From Kribbella voronezhensis (GTDB lineage: Bacteria; Actinomycetota; Actinomycetes; Propionibacteriales; Kribbellaceae), in assembly GCF_004365175.1 (NCBI RefSeq), contig NZ_SOCE01000001.1, positions 4,223,403 to 4,287,402 of the forward strand: DNA of 64,000 nt, given 5' to 3'. Positions 1 through 6,591 of the stretch are shown piece by piece. Position numbers and translations under genes: made by a program. Below the pieces are notes generated by a model, which had not been told where the DNA came from, did not search any database, and was given only the letters and a program-made list of their open reading frames with translations. Each line of letters begins with the position of its first letter. The stretch's first letter is position 1.

Positions 1-39
1 CGTTCGAGGCGATCCGGGGACTTCGTCCTGACGGCGTGA
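1..39 (+). CDS. 3' end of an upstream CDS (partial)
   Basis: Frame 1 is open from the window edge and stops with TGA at 37-39. That stop overlaps the GTG start of the next gene at 36-38 as GTGA, the same coupling seen between the three following genes. Only 12 codons are visible, so no function can be given. Another frame stops at 29-31, so the choice of frame rests on the overlap pattern alone. Confidence 0.3.
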   Translation, partial: RSRRSGDFVLTA

Positions 40-1298
40 TCCCGCAGGTCACGCCGATCAGGCGACTGCTCCCGGACGTCCCGACCGAGCAGGACCCGTA
101 CGCCGCTGCGCAGGCGGCCCTGGCGCCGTTGGCTTCGGCAGTGCGACCCGGTGCGCGGATCGCCGTCACCGCTGGGAGTCGGGGCATTCACGACCTGGTC
201 GTCGTGGTCAGGGCAGCGGTCGACTGGCTTCGGGATGCCGGTGCCGAGCCGTTCGTCGTACCGGCGATGGGTTCGCACGGTGGCGCGACGGCTGATGGGC
301 AACGAGAGATGCTAGCAGGTCTCGGAGTGACGCCCGAGTCGATGGGGTGTCCGATCGAGGCGACCATGGAGACCGTTGTCGTCGGCACCTTGGATGACGG
401 GACGCCGGTGCATCATGACGCGGTGGCGGCGAAGGCGGACGGCGTTCTGCTGGTGAACCGGGTGAAGCCGCATACCGACTTCCATGGTCCGGTGGAGAGT
501 GGTCTGGCGAAGATCCTGGCGATCGGGTTGGGTAATCACGCCGGTGCGGCCGCGCTGCATGCTGGTGGAATTCCCTCGCTGGGTGGCGCGATCGAGGCCG
601 CCGCCCGCATGGTGATTGCCCAGGGCAAGATCTTGGGTGGGTTGGCGATCCTGGAGAACATGCTGGAGCGAACGGCATCGGTGGAGCTGGTGGTTGCCGA
701 TGGCATCGGTGGCGCCGCGGAGACGGCGTTGTTGCAGCGGGCCGGGAGTTTGATGGGGCGGCTGCCGTTCGACGAGCTGGACGTGCTCGTGGTGGACGAG
801 ATGGGGAAGGACAAGTCGGGCACGGGGATGGACACGAATGTGCTCGGGCGGTGCTGGGTGCACGGGATCCCCGAGTTCGACTCGCCGTCGATCGCGGCGA
901 TCAGCGTGCACTCGCTGTCGGAGGCGTCGCACGGGAACGCGTCCGGGCTCGGCCTGGCGGATGTGATCCCCGCCCGGCTGCTGGAGCAGATCGATCTGCG
1001 GACCAGTTATGTGAACGCGTTGACCTCCGGCGCCGGTGGAGCGCGCCGGTCGCGGCTGCCGATGGTGCTCCAGGACGATGAGGCCGCGGTGCTCGCGGCT
1101 GTCACGATGAGCGGGCGGCGGGACTGGTCTTCGGTGCGGCTGGCCCGGATTCGCGACACCTTGTCGCCGAACGAGTTGATGGTCACGCCGGCGCTGCTGA
1201 CCGAGGCGGCGGAGCGGTTCGATCTGGAGATCGCCGGCACCGCGCGGCATCTGACCGATCCGTCCGGCTGCCTCACCGGCTGGCAGGAGCTGGGATGA
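36..1298 (+). CDS. LarA-like (nickel-pincer isomerase family) protein
   Basis: The 420-residue product has the LarA/DUF2088 N-terminal fold pattern, with AVTAGSRGIHD near residue 45, a glycine-rich PAMGSHGGAT near 75 and RVKPHTDFHGP near 143. In the known lactate racemase family this fold holds the nickel-pincer cofactor and catalyses racemisation or epimerisation of 2-hydroxyacids. The true substrate here is unknown. A GTG at 36 is taken as the start because it overlaps the upstream stop; an earlier in-frame start outside the window cannot be excluded. The next gene begins at 1295 with an ATGA overlap. Two genes on lies a GlcD-type oxidase, so the operon may epimerise and then oxidise a hydroxyacid; that pathway is inference. 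Confidence 0.7.
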   Translation: MIPQVTPIRRLLPDVPTEQDPYAAAQAALAPLASAVRPGARIAVTAGSRGIHDLVVVVRAAVDWLRDAGAEPFVVPAMGSHGGATADGQREMLAGLGVTPESMGCPIEATMETVVVGTLDDGTPVHHDAVAAKADGVLLVNRVKPHTDFHGPVESGLAKILAIGLGNHAGAAALHAGGIPSLGGAIEAAARMVIAQGKILGGLAILENMLERTASVELVVADGIGGAAETALLQRAGSLMGRLPFDELDVLVVDEMGKDKSGTGMDTNVLGRCWVHGIPEFDSPSIAAISVHSLSEASHGNASGLGLADVIPARLLEQIDLRTSYVNALTSGAGGARRSRLPMVLQDDEAAVLAAVTMSGRRDWSSVRLARIRDTLSPNELMVTPALLTEAAERFDLEIAGTARHLTDPSGCLTGWQELG

Positions 1299-2170
1299 AC
1301 CTTCGCGAAGCGCGGGCACTGCTGGGCGACCGTGGGCTGGCCACACCGGGGCCGGAGTTCTCCTCGACGGGGCGCTTCGGCGACGGTACGCAGTACAAGA
1401 TCGAGATTCCGAGCTGTGAGGGTCCGGCGGTGATGCGGACGGTGCTGGACGAGGCGGGCGCTCGTGGGGTGACCGTGCACCGGGTCTCGCAAGGCAGCGG
1501 CGTGATGATGCTGACCGACAGCGAGATCGACGAGATGCTCACGCTCGGCGTCGACCATGGTGTGGAGGTCTGCCTGTTCCTCGGACCGCGCGGCGCCTGG
1601 GACATCGGCGGCCAGGCGAAGGTCTCGGCTGCTGTCGGCGGAGTTGCTCGCGGCAACGACATGGTTGCCGCGTCGCTCTGTGATGCGTACCGCGCGGTCG
1701 AGCTGGGTGTCCGGAGCCTGCTGGTCGGCGATCTCGGGGTGCTCGAACTGCTCGGCCTGCTCAAGAAGGAAGGTGAGCTGCCGGCCGACCTGGTGCTGAA
1801 GACATCGGTGCTGATGCCGTTGCCCAACGCATCGACTGCCGCGCTGTACGAGCGGCTCGGAGCGACTAGCTTGAACGTGTCGACCGACCTGCCGATCGGA
1901 GTGCTGGCAGAGATCCGGGCGATGACGACTGTGCCGATCGACATGTATATCGAGGTTCCTGACGATCAGGGCGGGCACGTGCGGTTCTACGACGTACCGG
2001 ATGTGGTGCGCGTGGCGGCGCCGGTGTATCTGAAGATGGGACTGCGGAACGCGCCGAACATCTACCCGGCCGGGGCGCACCTGGCCGCGACCGCCGAGGC
2101 ACTCGGGCGGGAGCGCGTCCGCCGGGCCGAGTTGGTCCTTCGGTTGCTCGCGGAACAGGAGGAGGAATGA
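1295..2170 (+). CDS. conserved TIM-barrel-like protein of the LarA/GlcD operon
   Basis: The 291-residue soluble protein has alternating beta-strand and helix stretches (for example IDMYIEVPDDQGG near 210 and GARGVTVHRVSQGSG near 55) that suggest a (beta/alpha)8 barrel. It resembles U32-peptidase-like or aldolase-like barrels, but I cannot assign a family with certainty. Its ATG overlaps the upstream stop (ATGA at 1295-1298), and its own stop overlaps the start of the FAD oxidase (ATGA at 2167-2170). The three proteins are therefore probably made together and act in one pathway. No signal peptide or membrane segment is seen. Confidence 0.6.
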   Translation: MNLREARALLGDRGLATPGPEFSSTGRFGDGTQYKIEIPSCEGPAVMRTVLDEAGARGVTVHRVSQGSGVMMLTDSEIDEMLTLGVDHGVEVCLFLGPRGAWDIGGQAKVSAAVGGVARGNDMVAASLCDAYRAVELGVRSLLVGDLGVLELLGLLKKEGELPADLVLKTSVLMPLPNASTAALYERLGATSLNVSTDLPIGVLAEIRAMTTVPIDMYIEVPDDQGGHVRFYDVPDVVRVAAPVYLKMGLRNAPNIYPAGAHLAATAEALGRERVRRAELVLRLLAEQEEE

Positions 2171-3534
2171 GCCTGATCGCGCGGTTGACGTCATCGCTGG
2201 GAGACAAGGCGGTCGTCACCGATCCCGACGTACTGGACAGCCATCGCAATGACCACGCTTCGTTCTGTACTGCGGGTGTGCCGCTCGTGCTCGTCCGGCC
2301 CTCGTCCACGGCCGAGGTGCAGGAGGTGCTGCGGGCGTGCTCGGAGTACGGGGTACCGGTGGTGACGCAGGGCGCGCGAACCGGGTTGTCGGGGGCTGCG
2401 AATGCGCTGGACGGGTGTTTGTTGCTGTCGACCTCGCGGCTGGATCGGATCCTGGAGGTCTCGGTCGAGGATCAGGTCGCTGTCGTTCAGCCCGGAGTGG
2501 TGAACTCGGCCTTGTCGGCCGCGGTGCTCGAGAAAGGGTTGTTCTACCCGCCGGATCCGTCGTCGTGGGAGATGTCCACGATCGGTGGCAACATCGCCAC
2601 GAACGCGGGTGGACTGTGCTGCGTGAAGTACGGCGTGACGGGCGACTTCGTCAGGGCCCTCGAGGTGGTGCTTGCCTCTGGCGAGGTGATCCGGACCGGG
2701 CGCCGATCGGTGAAAGGTGTGGCTGGGTATGACGTGACCCGGCTGATCGTCGGCTCCGAGGGGACCCTCGGGGTGGTCACGGAGGCGACTCTCGCGTTGC
2801 GTCCCGCGCCCGAGGCCGCGTTGACGGCTGCTGCCACGTTCCTGTCGATCGAGGACGGGATCGCCGCTGCTGCCGCGGTGATGGCTTCTGGGTTGCGGCC
2901 GTCGTTGCTGGAGTTCCTCGACGGGCTGACGGCTCGGGCGATCCAGGACTATCGGGACATGGGTCTGCCTGCCGACGTCGGGTCGCTGCTGATCGCGCAG
3001 TCCGATCGTGGTCCACGAGCAGCAGCCGATGTCGCCGAGATCGCCCGGATTTGCACGGCTTTCGGGGCTGTGGAGGTCGCCGAGGCGTCCGACGCGGAGG
3101 AGTCCCGGCTGTTGCTGGAGGCGCGCCGGCTGGTGAATCCCGCGCTGGAGTTGCGCGGCGTCACGCTGGTGGACGACATCGCCGTACCGCGAAGCAAGCT
3201 GGTCGCGCTGCTGAACGGAGTGGGTGAGATCGGCGCGAAGTACGACGTACAGATTTATTGCCCTGGGCATGTAGGTGACGGCAACATGCATCCGACCGTC
3301 GTCTTCGACCGCGACGACCCAGCAGCTGAGTCCCGCGCCCTGGAGGCTTTCGGCGCGGTGATGCAGCTGGGCTTGTCCCTCGGCGGCACGATCACCGGCG
3401 AACACGGCATCGGCAAACTCAAACGCCAATGGCTGGCCCAGGAACTCGGCCCCATCGAACTGTCCCTCCAACGCCAACTCAAATCAGTCTTCGACCCCGC
3501 CGGACTACTCAACCCCGACAAACTGTTCCTCTGA
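2167..3534 (+). CDS. FAD-binding oxidase, glycolate/D-2-hydroxyacid oxidase GlcD type
   Basis: The 455-residue protein has a PCMH-type FAD-binding domain in its N-terminal half: TQGARTGLSGAAN near residue 65, then NIATNAGGLCCVKYGV near 140 and GSEGTLGVVTEA near 200. The C-terminal domain has the family motifs YCPGHVGDGNMHP near 367 and TGEHGIGKLKRQW near 410. Relatives oxidise glycolate, D-lactate or other D-2-hydroxyacids using FAD. A GGAGGA site precedes the ATG, which overlaps the previous stop. With the LarA-like protein upstream, oxidation of an epimerised hydroxyacid is plausible. The stop at 3532-3534 lies two bases from the 3' end of a convergent tRNA-like gene. Confidence 0.88.
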   Translation: MSLIARLTSSLGDKAVVTDPDVLDSHRNDHASFCTAGVPLVLVRPSSTAEVQEVLRACSEYGVPVVTQGARTGLSGAANALDGCLLLSTSRLDRILEVSVEDQVAVVQPGVVNSALSAAVLEKGLFYPPDPSSWEMSTIGGNIATNAGGLCCVKYGVTGDFVRALEVVLASGEVIRTGRRSVKGVAGYDVTRLIVGSEGTLGVVTEATLALRPAPEAALTAAATFLSIEDGIAAAAAVMASGLRPSLLEFLDGLTARAIQDYRDMGLPADVGSLLIAQSDRGPRAAADVAEIARICTAFGAVEVAEASDAEESRLLLEARRLVNPALELRGVTLVDDIAVPRSKLVALLNGVGEIGAKYDVQIYCPGHVGDGNMHPTVVFDRDDPAAESRALEAFGAVMQLGLSLGGTITGEHGIGKLKRQWLAQELGPIELSLQRQLKSVFDPAGLLNPDKLFL

Positions 3535-3535
3535 G

Positions 3536-3604
3536 TCTCCCTGCCTGGAGTCGAACCAGGGACCCGGCCTTCGGAGGGCCAGGCGTGCATCCGTCACCAG
3601 AGAG
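3536..3604 (-). tRNA. tRNA-Arg(CCG), shortened D-arm
   Basis: On the minus strand the acceptor strands 3598-3604 and 3537-3543 pair over 7 bp with one G-U. The T-arm (3544-3560) is canonical. The anticodon loop reads CTCCGAA, giving anticodon CCG, which decodes CGG. Acceptor to acceptor it is only 68 nt. The D-region follows the acceptor directly, with a 3-bp stem (GTG/CAC) and a 7-nt loop holding GGA, as expected for G18-G19-A20. No 3' CCA is encoded. It is the last gene of the tRNA/RtcB cassette. It could be a working minimal tRNA, a decoy or a decaying gene. Confidence 0.6.
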
Positions 3605-3608
3605 CCAC

Positions 3609-3638
3609 CACCCCGGGTGCTTTGCAGCACCCGGGGTG
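3609..3638. terminator. 12-bp perfect GC hairpin
   Basis: Arms 3609-3620 and 3627-3638 are perfectly complementary with a 6-nt loop. It lies just behind the stop of the small Cys/His gene and 4 bases in front of tRNA-Arg(CCG) on the minus strand. It could also stop plus-strand transcription from the GlcD operon. No U-tract follows on either strand, so a processing role is equally possible. Confidence 0.5.
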
Positions 3639-3642
3639 TTCG

Positions 3643-3840
3643 TCACTCCTCGACCTCGATCACGCGGACCCAGTCGGAGCAGTCCCCTTCACACCACACG
3701 TGATCGCCCGCGTGCGCGATCCGATCGCGCTGAACATGCCCACAGGCGAGATGCACACGCCGCAAGGCATGCCCTTGCTGAACCGGAGCACCGGTCCTAC
3801 CGCCAGGAATCTTCCTCCGCTTACTTCTGAGATCGGCCAC
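3643..3840 (-). CDS. small Cys/His (putative zinc-binding) protein of the tRNA/RtcB cassette
   Basis: The 65-residue protein starts at GTG (3840) behind a very good site, GAGGAGGA, about 9 bases upstream, which supports it as a real gene. The N-terminus is basic (RSKRRK). The C-terminal half carries potential metal ligands: H30, C33, H35, H43, H47, C50 and C54, in the order HLACGH then VWCEGDC. That pattern suggests a single zinc knuckle or ribbon, perhaps for RNA or protein binding. It lies between tRNA-Ser and tRNA-Arg(CCG) on the same strand as rtcB. I do not recognise the family; the function is unknown. Confidence 0.65.
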   Translation of the reverse strand: MADLRSKRRKIPGGRTGAPVQQGHALRRVHLACGHVQRDRIAHAGDHVWCEGDCSDWVRVIEVEE

Positions 3841-3884
3841 AGCCGGTCCTCCTCTCTTGTTCCTCGGATGGTTCAGGTGTCACG

Positions 3885-3974
3885 CGGTGAGGGCGAGATT
3901 CGAACTCGCGGACCGGTCGATGGCCGGTCGACGGTTTAGCAAACCGCTGCCTGTGCCATCAGGCGGACCTCACC
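3885..3974 (-). tRNA. tRNA-Ser(GCU)
   Basis: The 7-bp acceptor (3968-3974 with 3886-3892) is perfect and the discriminator is G, as expected for serine. The anticodon loop TTGCTAA gives GCT (AGC/AGU codons). A 6-bp long variable arm (GACCGG/CCGGTC) marks a class II tRNA. The D-stem is 3 bp with a loop containing GG. No CCA is encoded. It lies between rtcB and the small Cys/His gene. Confidence 0.92.
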
Positions 3975-3984
3975 AGGACCGCGA

Positions 3985-4009
3985 CCGCCGTGTCCCCTGA
4001 ACACGGCGG
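3985..4009. other. 9-bp hairpin between rtcB and tRNA-Ser
   Basis: Arms 3985-3993 and 4001-4009 (CCGCCGTGT/ACACGGCGG) pair perfectly around a 7-nt loop. It sits in the 42-bp gap between the rtcB stop and the 5' end of tRNA-Ser. It may mark RNA processing or slow transcription; there is no U-tract. Confidence 0.5.
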
Positions 4010-4016
4010 GCGCGGG

Positions 4017-5210
4017 TCAGCCCTTCACGCAGATGACCTGTTTGAGGTGGGCAACTACCTCGACGAGGTCGGACTGGGCGGCGATGACCGACTCGATGTC
4101 CTTGTACGCCGCGGGCAGTTCGTCGAGCACACCCGCGTCCTTGCGGGATTCGACGCCGGCGGTCTGGGCGATCAGGTCGTCGACCGTGTAGCGGCGCTTC
4201 GCCTCGTTGCGGCTCATTCGCCGGCCTGCCCCGTGCGAGGCCGAGTAGAACGACTGCTCCGAGCCGAGCCCGCGGACGACGTACGAGCCAGTGCCCATCG
4301 ATCCCGGGATCAGCCCGAGGTCGCCCTTGCCGGCCCGGATCGCGCCCTTGCGGGTGACGAGCAGGTCGAGGTCGTCGATGGTCTCCTCCGACACGTAGTT
4401 GTGGTGGCAGGAGATCGGCTGCTCGAACGTGATCTCCTGCTCGAACGACTCCCGCACCGCCTGCATCACCAGGGCGAGCATGACCGCGCGGTTCCGCGAG
4501 GCGTACTCCTGTGCCCAGGTGAGGTCGCGCCGATAGGCGTCCATCTCCGGCGTACCGGACAAGAACACCGCCAGGTCCCGATCGGGCAGCTCGGCGTTGT
4601 GCGGCAGCGCCTTCGCGATCCGCATGTGCCGCTCGGCCAGTTCCTTGCCGATGTTGCGCGAACCTGAGTGCAGCATCAGCCAGACCCGGTCGTCGTCGTC
4701 CAGGCAGACCTCGATGAAGTGGTTGCCACCACCCAGCGACCCCATCTGCTGCTGCGCCTTCTTCTCCCGGTCCTGTACGCCGTCGTGCAGGCTCGAGAAC
4801 GCTCCCCAGAACCGGTCCCATCCGCGATCCAGCCCGAGCTTGCGGACACTGACCGCGTTCTCGTGCGCCCGGAACCCGACCGGTACCGCGGCCTCGATCC
4901 GCGACCGGATCCCGCTGAGGTCGTCCGGCAGATCCGACGCGGTCAGCGACGTCAGCACGCCCTCCATCCCGCAGCCGATGTCGACCCCGACAGCGGCCGG
5001 CGAGACGGCCTGGTACATCGCGATCACCGAACCCACCGTCGCGCCCTTGCCGAGATGCACGTCCGGCATCACCCGTACGCCGTGCACCCACGGCAGCGCC
5101 GCGATGTTCCGCAACTGCTGGAGCGCCGGTGCTCCCACCTCGTGCTCCTGAGCCCACATCAGAGTGGAGCTCTTGGCTCCGCTCAACGGAACCGGGTACT
5201 GAACGTTCAT
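4017..5210 (-). CDS. rtcB: RNA-splicing ligase RtcB
   Basis: The 397-residue protein is a full-length RtcB. The family joins RNA 2',3'-cyclic phosphate (or 3'-phosphate) ends to 5'-OH ends, using GTP and Mn2+, as produced by anticodon nucleases and other RNases. The ligands and catalytic residues are all visible: D77 and C80 in GVDIGCGM, N163-H164 in GGGNHFIE, H181 in MLHSGSRN, H269-H270, the guanylylated histidine H326 in SHGAGRRMSR, and the C-terminal VKG. The start at 5210 has AAAGGAG about 8 bases upstream. It lies between tRNA-Ser and tRNA-Gln on the same strand, unlike the usual rtcBA operon; no rtcA is seen. Repair of cleaved tRNAs is the likely job. Confidence 0.95.
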   Translation of the reverse strand: MNVQYPVPLSGAKSSTLMWAQEHEVGAPALQQLRNIAALPWVHGVRVMPDVHLGKGATVGSVIAMYQAVSPAAVGVDIGCGMEGVLTSLTASDLPDDLSGIRSRIEAAVPVGFRAHENAVSVRKLGLDRGWDRFWGAFSSLHDGVQDREKKAQQQMGSLGGGNHFIEVCLDDDDRVWLMLHSGSRNIGKELAERHMRIAKALPHNAELPDRDLAVFLSGTPEMDAYRRDLTWAQEYASRNRAVMLALVMQAVRESFEQEITFEQPISCHHNYVSEETIDDLDLLVTRKGAIRAGKGDLGLIPGSMGTGSYVVRGLGSEQSFYSASHGAGRRMSRNEAKRRYTVDDLIAQTAGVESRKDAGVLDELPAAYKDIESVIAAQSDLVEVVAHLKQVICVKG

Positions 5211-5259
5211 CTCCCCACTCCTTTGTCAGGGTCGCGGCTTGGCGTGCCGCGGTACAGAG

Positions 5260-5332
5260 CTGCCAGGGCAGGACTCGAACCTGCGAGACCTCGGGTCAGA
5301 ACCGAGGGTGGGACGCCGTCGCCCACCTGGCA
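5260..5332 (-). tRNA. tRNA-Gln(CUG), unusual D-arm
   Basis: The acceptor (5326-5332 with 5261-5267, TGCCAGG/CCTGGCA) is a perfect 7 bp, beginning with the U1-A72 pair usual for glutamine. The T-arm is canonical. The anticodon loop TTCTGAC gives CTG (CAG codons). The length is a normal 72 nt, but the best D-stem (GGGC/GTCC or TGGG/CCCA) is shifted by one or two bases from the canonical position. No CCA is encoded. It lies between the HNH gene and rtcB. Confidence 0.8.
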
Positions 5333-5363
5333 TCGCTCTGACGCGACACCTGGGGGCGCCGGG

Positions 5364-5810
5364 TCAGAGTGCTAACTCGGCACGCGTCGGAATCCACGGC
5401 TGCCACAACAGCGGCATACCGGCTTCCTCTGGCGTGCGCGAGCCCTTCTTCTCGTTGCAGGAGGCATGGGCCGCTACTGCGTTCAGCCACTCGCCGCGCC
5501 CGCCACGGGACCGTGGTACGACGTGATCCATCGTGGTGGCGCCAGCACGGCCGCAGTAGGCGCAGCGGTACTTGTCGCGCTTCAGTACGCCGACTCGCGT
5601 GTACTGCAGTCGCCCAGTGGCGTAGCGCCATTTGGTCACTACGTAGCGCACCAGTCGCAGCACACGGGGGAGGGGGAACGGGCCGATGCTGGCGCCGTCG
5701 TGCGCCTCCTCGACGACCGCCACTTCCCGGACGAGCATCCGGATGGCGTGCGGGATCGACACCACGTGCAGCGGCTCGTATGAGGCGTTGAGCACTATGA
5801 CACCGCTCAT
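5364..5810 (-). CDS. HNH endonuclease
   Basis: The 148-residue product contains a compact HNH nuclease: C83 and C86 (CAYCG), catalytic H96 in TMDHVVPRSRGG, N110, then C118-N119 in SCNEKK. The N-terminus (VIVLNASYEPLHVVS) matches a widespread actinobacterial HNH family of unknown target. The start at 5810 is chosen because GAGAGGAGGA lies just upstream. The longer open frame to 6047 would run through a tRNA gene and is rejected. It lies between tRNA-Arg(ACG) and tRNA-Gln(CUG) on the cassette strand. It could cut nucleic acid as part of a defence or mobility function; that is inference. Confidence 0.88.
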   Translation of the reverse strand: MSGVIVLNASYEPLHVVSIPHAIRMLVREVAVVEEAHDGASIGPFPLPRVLRLVRYVVTKWRYATGRLQYTRVGVLKRDKYRCAYCGRAGATTMDHVVPRSRGGRGEWLNAVAAHASCNEKKGSRTPEEAGMPLLWQPWIPTRAELAL

Positions 5811-5920
5811 GCTGGTTCCTCCTCTCATCCAGTGTGCCCGACGCTTCGTAGCCGGGCTGGCTCTCTCGGTGCGGCTCTCCGCTCTCCGCCCGCGTACTAC
5901 GCCACGCGGGGCGGCCACAG

Positions 5921-5994
5921 CACGCCCGGCAGGACTTGAACCTGCAACCTCCTGCTTCGTAGGCAGGCGCTCTCTCCGGTTGAGCCACGGGCGT
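5921..5994 (-). tRNA. tRNA-Arg(ACG)
   Basis: This is a canonical cloverleaf: acceptor 5988-5994 with 5922-5928 (7 bp), D-stem GCTC/GAGC with a loop containing GGA, and anticodon stem CCTGC/GCAGG around CTACGAA. The anticodon is ACG (read as ICG, codons CGU/CGC/CGA). The T-arm is GCAGG/CCTGC, with G at position 73. No CCA is encoded. Confidence 0.93.
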
Positions 5995-6005
5995 TCGTTG
6001 CGTTG

Positions 6006-6048
6006 CGCCCTGCGCCGGATGGGTTGCGGATTTCCGGCGCAGGGCACG
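6006..6048. other. 12-bp hairpin between tRNA-Pro and tRNA-Arg
   Basis: GCCCTGCGCCGG near 6007 is complementary to CCGGCGCAGGGC near 6047. It is one of two strong inverted repeats in the spacer between tRNA-Pro and tRNA-Arg(ACG). It may be a processing stem. Confidence 0.5.
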
Positions 6049-6053
6049 CTTGG

Positions 6054-6093
6054 GGCGCCCGCTCGGCCGGTAGCTGAGCTTGCTGCGGGCGCC
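6054..6093. other. 9-bp hairpin downstream of tRNA-Pro
   Basis: GGCGCCCGC pairs with GCGGGCGCC at the two ends of this 40-bp stretch, directly next to the encoded CCA end of tRNA-Pro. No U-tract follows on the minus strand, so it is more likely a processing or pausing structure than a simple terminator. Confidence 0.45.
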
Positions 6094-6169
6094 TGGTCGA
6101 GCTGGGGAGATTCGAACTCCCGTTCCCCTCATCCCAAATGAGGTGGCCTGGCCGCTGGCCCACAGCTCG
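6094..6169 (-). tRNA. tRNA-Pro(UGG)
   Basis: The acceptor 6163-6169 with 6098-6104 (CGAGCTG/CAGCTCG) is perfect. The D-stem GGCC/GGCC, the anticodon stem CCTCA/TGAGG around TTTGGGA (anticodon TGG) and the T-stem GGGAG/CTCCC are all canonical. A73 is followed by an encoded CCA (6094-6096 on the complement). It is the only member of the six-tRNA cassette with a genomic CCA. Confidence 0.93.
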
Positions 6170-6262
6170 CTGTCCCCGGGTACCTGTGGAGGCCCCGGGG
6201 AATTGCAATGGCATATCCAGTTGTCAATTCTGCAATTCGCCGCCCGTAAGCGTCGACAAAAG

Positions 6263-6331
6263 CATCGGTGGAGGGAATCGAACCCTCTCGGCGCGGGTTT
6301 GGAATCCGGCCGGCAACCATTGCGCACCGAC
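6263..6331 (-). tRNA. tRNA-Trp(CCA)-like, minimal D-arm
   Basis: The acceptor strands 6325-6331 and 6264-6270 pair over 7 bp, the first being G-U. The T-arm 6271-6287 is canonical and position 73 is G. The anticodon loop TTCCAAA gives CCA (tryptophan). The anticodon stem has only 3 good pairs, with mismatches at both ends. The D-region is a 4-bp stem, GCAA/TTGC, closed by the triloop TGG. Total length to the acceptor end is 68 nt. A decayed gene or a specialised minimal tRNA are both possible. It is the first RNA gene behind the leader terminator. Confidence 0.5.
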
Positions 6332-6348
6332 GACGGTGTGTAGACGGT

Positions 6349-6395
6349 GGGAAAAAGAAAGAGCCGCCTCGGTCGGTATCCGACTCGGGCGGCTC
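6349..6395 (-). terminator. intrinsic terminator in front of the tRNA/RtcB cassette
   Basis: On the minus strand an 8-bp stem (GAGCCGCC/GGCGGCTC) encloses a second 5-bp stem (GTCGG/CCGAC) and is followed at once by TTTCTTTTTCCC. This is a classic factor-independent terminator. It lies after the stop of a 47-codon leader ORF and 17 bases before tRNA-Trp, where it would shut off the cassette unless bypassed. GGCGGC near the end of the leader ORF could pair with the GCCGCC of the 5' arm as an antiterminator. Confidence 0.75.
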
Positions 6396-6413
6396 CAGTG
6401 ATCTGCGATCAGA

Positions 6414-6557
6414 TCAGACAGGTGGGCCGCCGGATGTCGGGCTGAGTTCCGCATCGCGCAGGGAGGTCAAGGCGTGACTGGGCAGGGATCGCAGGCACGT
6501 CGGCGCGACGGCGTACTGCATCCGCCACTCCCGCCCTACGTTCCGCTTCCCGAACAC
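6414..6557 (-). CDS. putative leader peptide of the tRNA/RtcB cassette
   Basis: A 47-codon ORF starts at GTG (6557) with CAGGAGAAGGTC directly upstream, giving an AGGAG site 7-8 bases from the start. It ends 18 bases before the terminator hairpin. Codons 9-14 are CGG GAG TGG CGG ATG CAG. Further on come CGC, CGA, AGU, AGC and CCA. Each of the six tRNAs downstream therefore has at least one codon here. The peptide has no recognisable domain. The layout (promoter, short ORF, terminator, target genes) looks like a ribosome-mediated attenuator; this is inference from the sequence, and coding is not proven. Confidence 0.45.
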   Translation of the reverse strand: MFGKRNVGREWRMQYAVAPTCLRSLPSHALTSLRDAELSPTSGGPPV

Positions 6558-6591
6558 GACCTTCTCCTGTCAGTTGTGGTTGACCTTGCGG

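Noticed and set aside
3990..5375. Plus-strand open frames opposite rtcB
   Set aside because: They are shadows with no domain or ribosome-binding site, while rtcB on the minus strand has every catalytic residue.
5811..6047. Longer N-terminus for the HNH gene
   Set aside because: It would read through tRNA-Arg(ACG), and a much better ribosome-binding site stands directly before ATG 5810.
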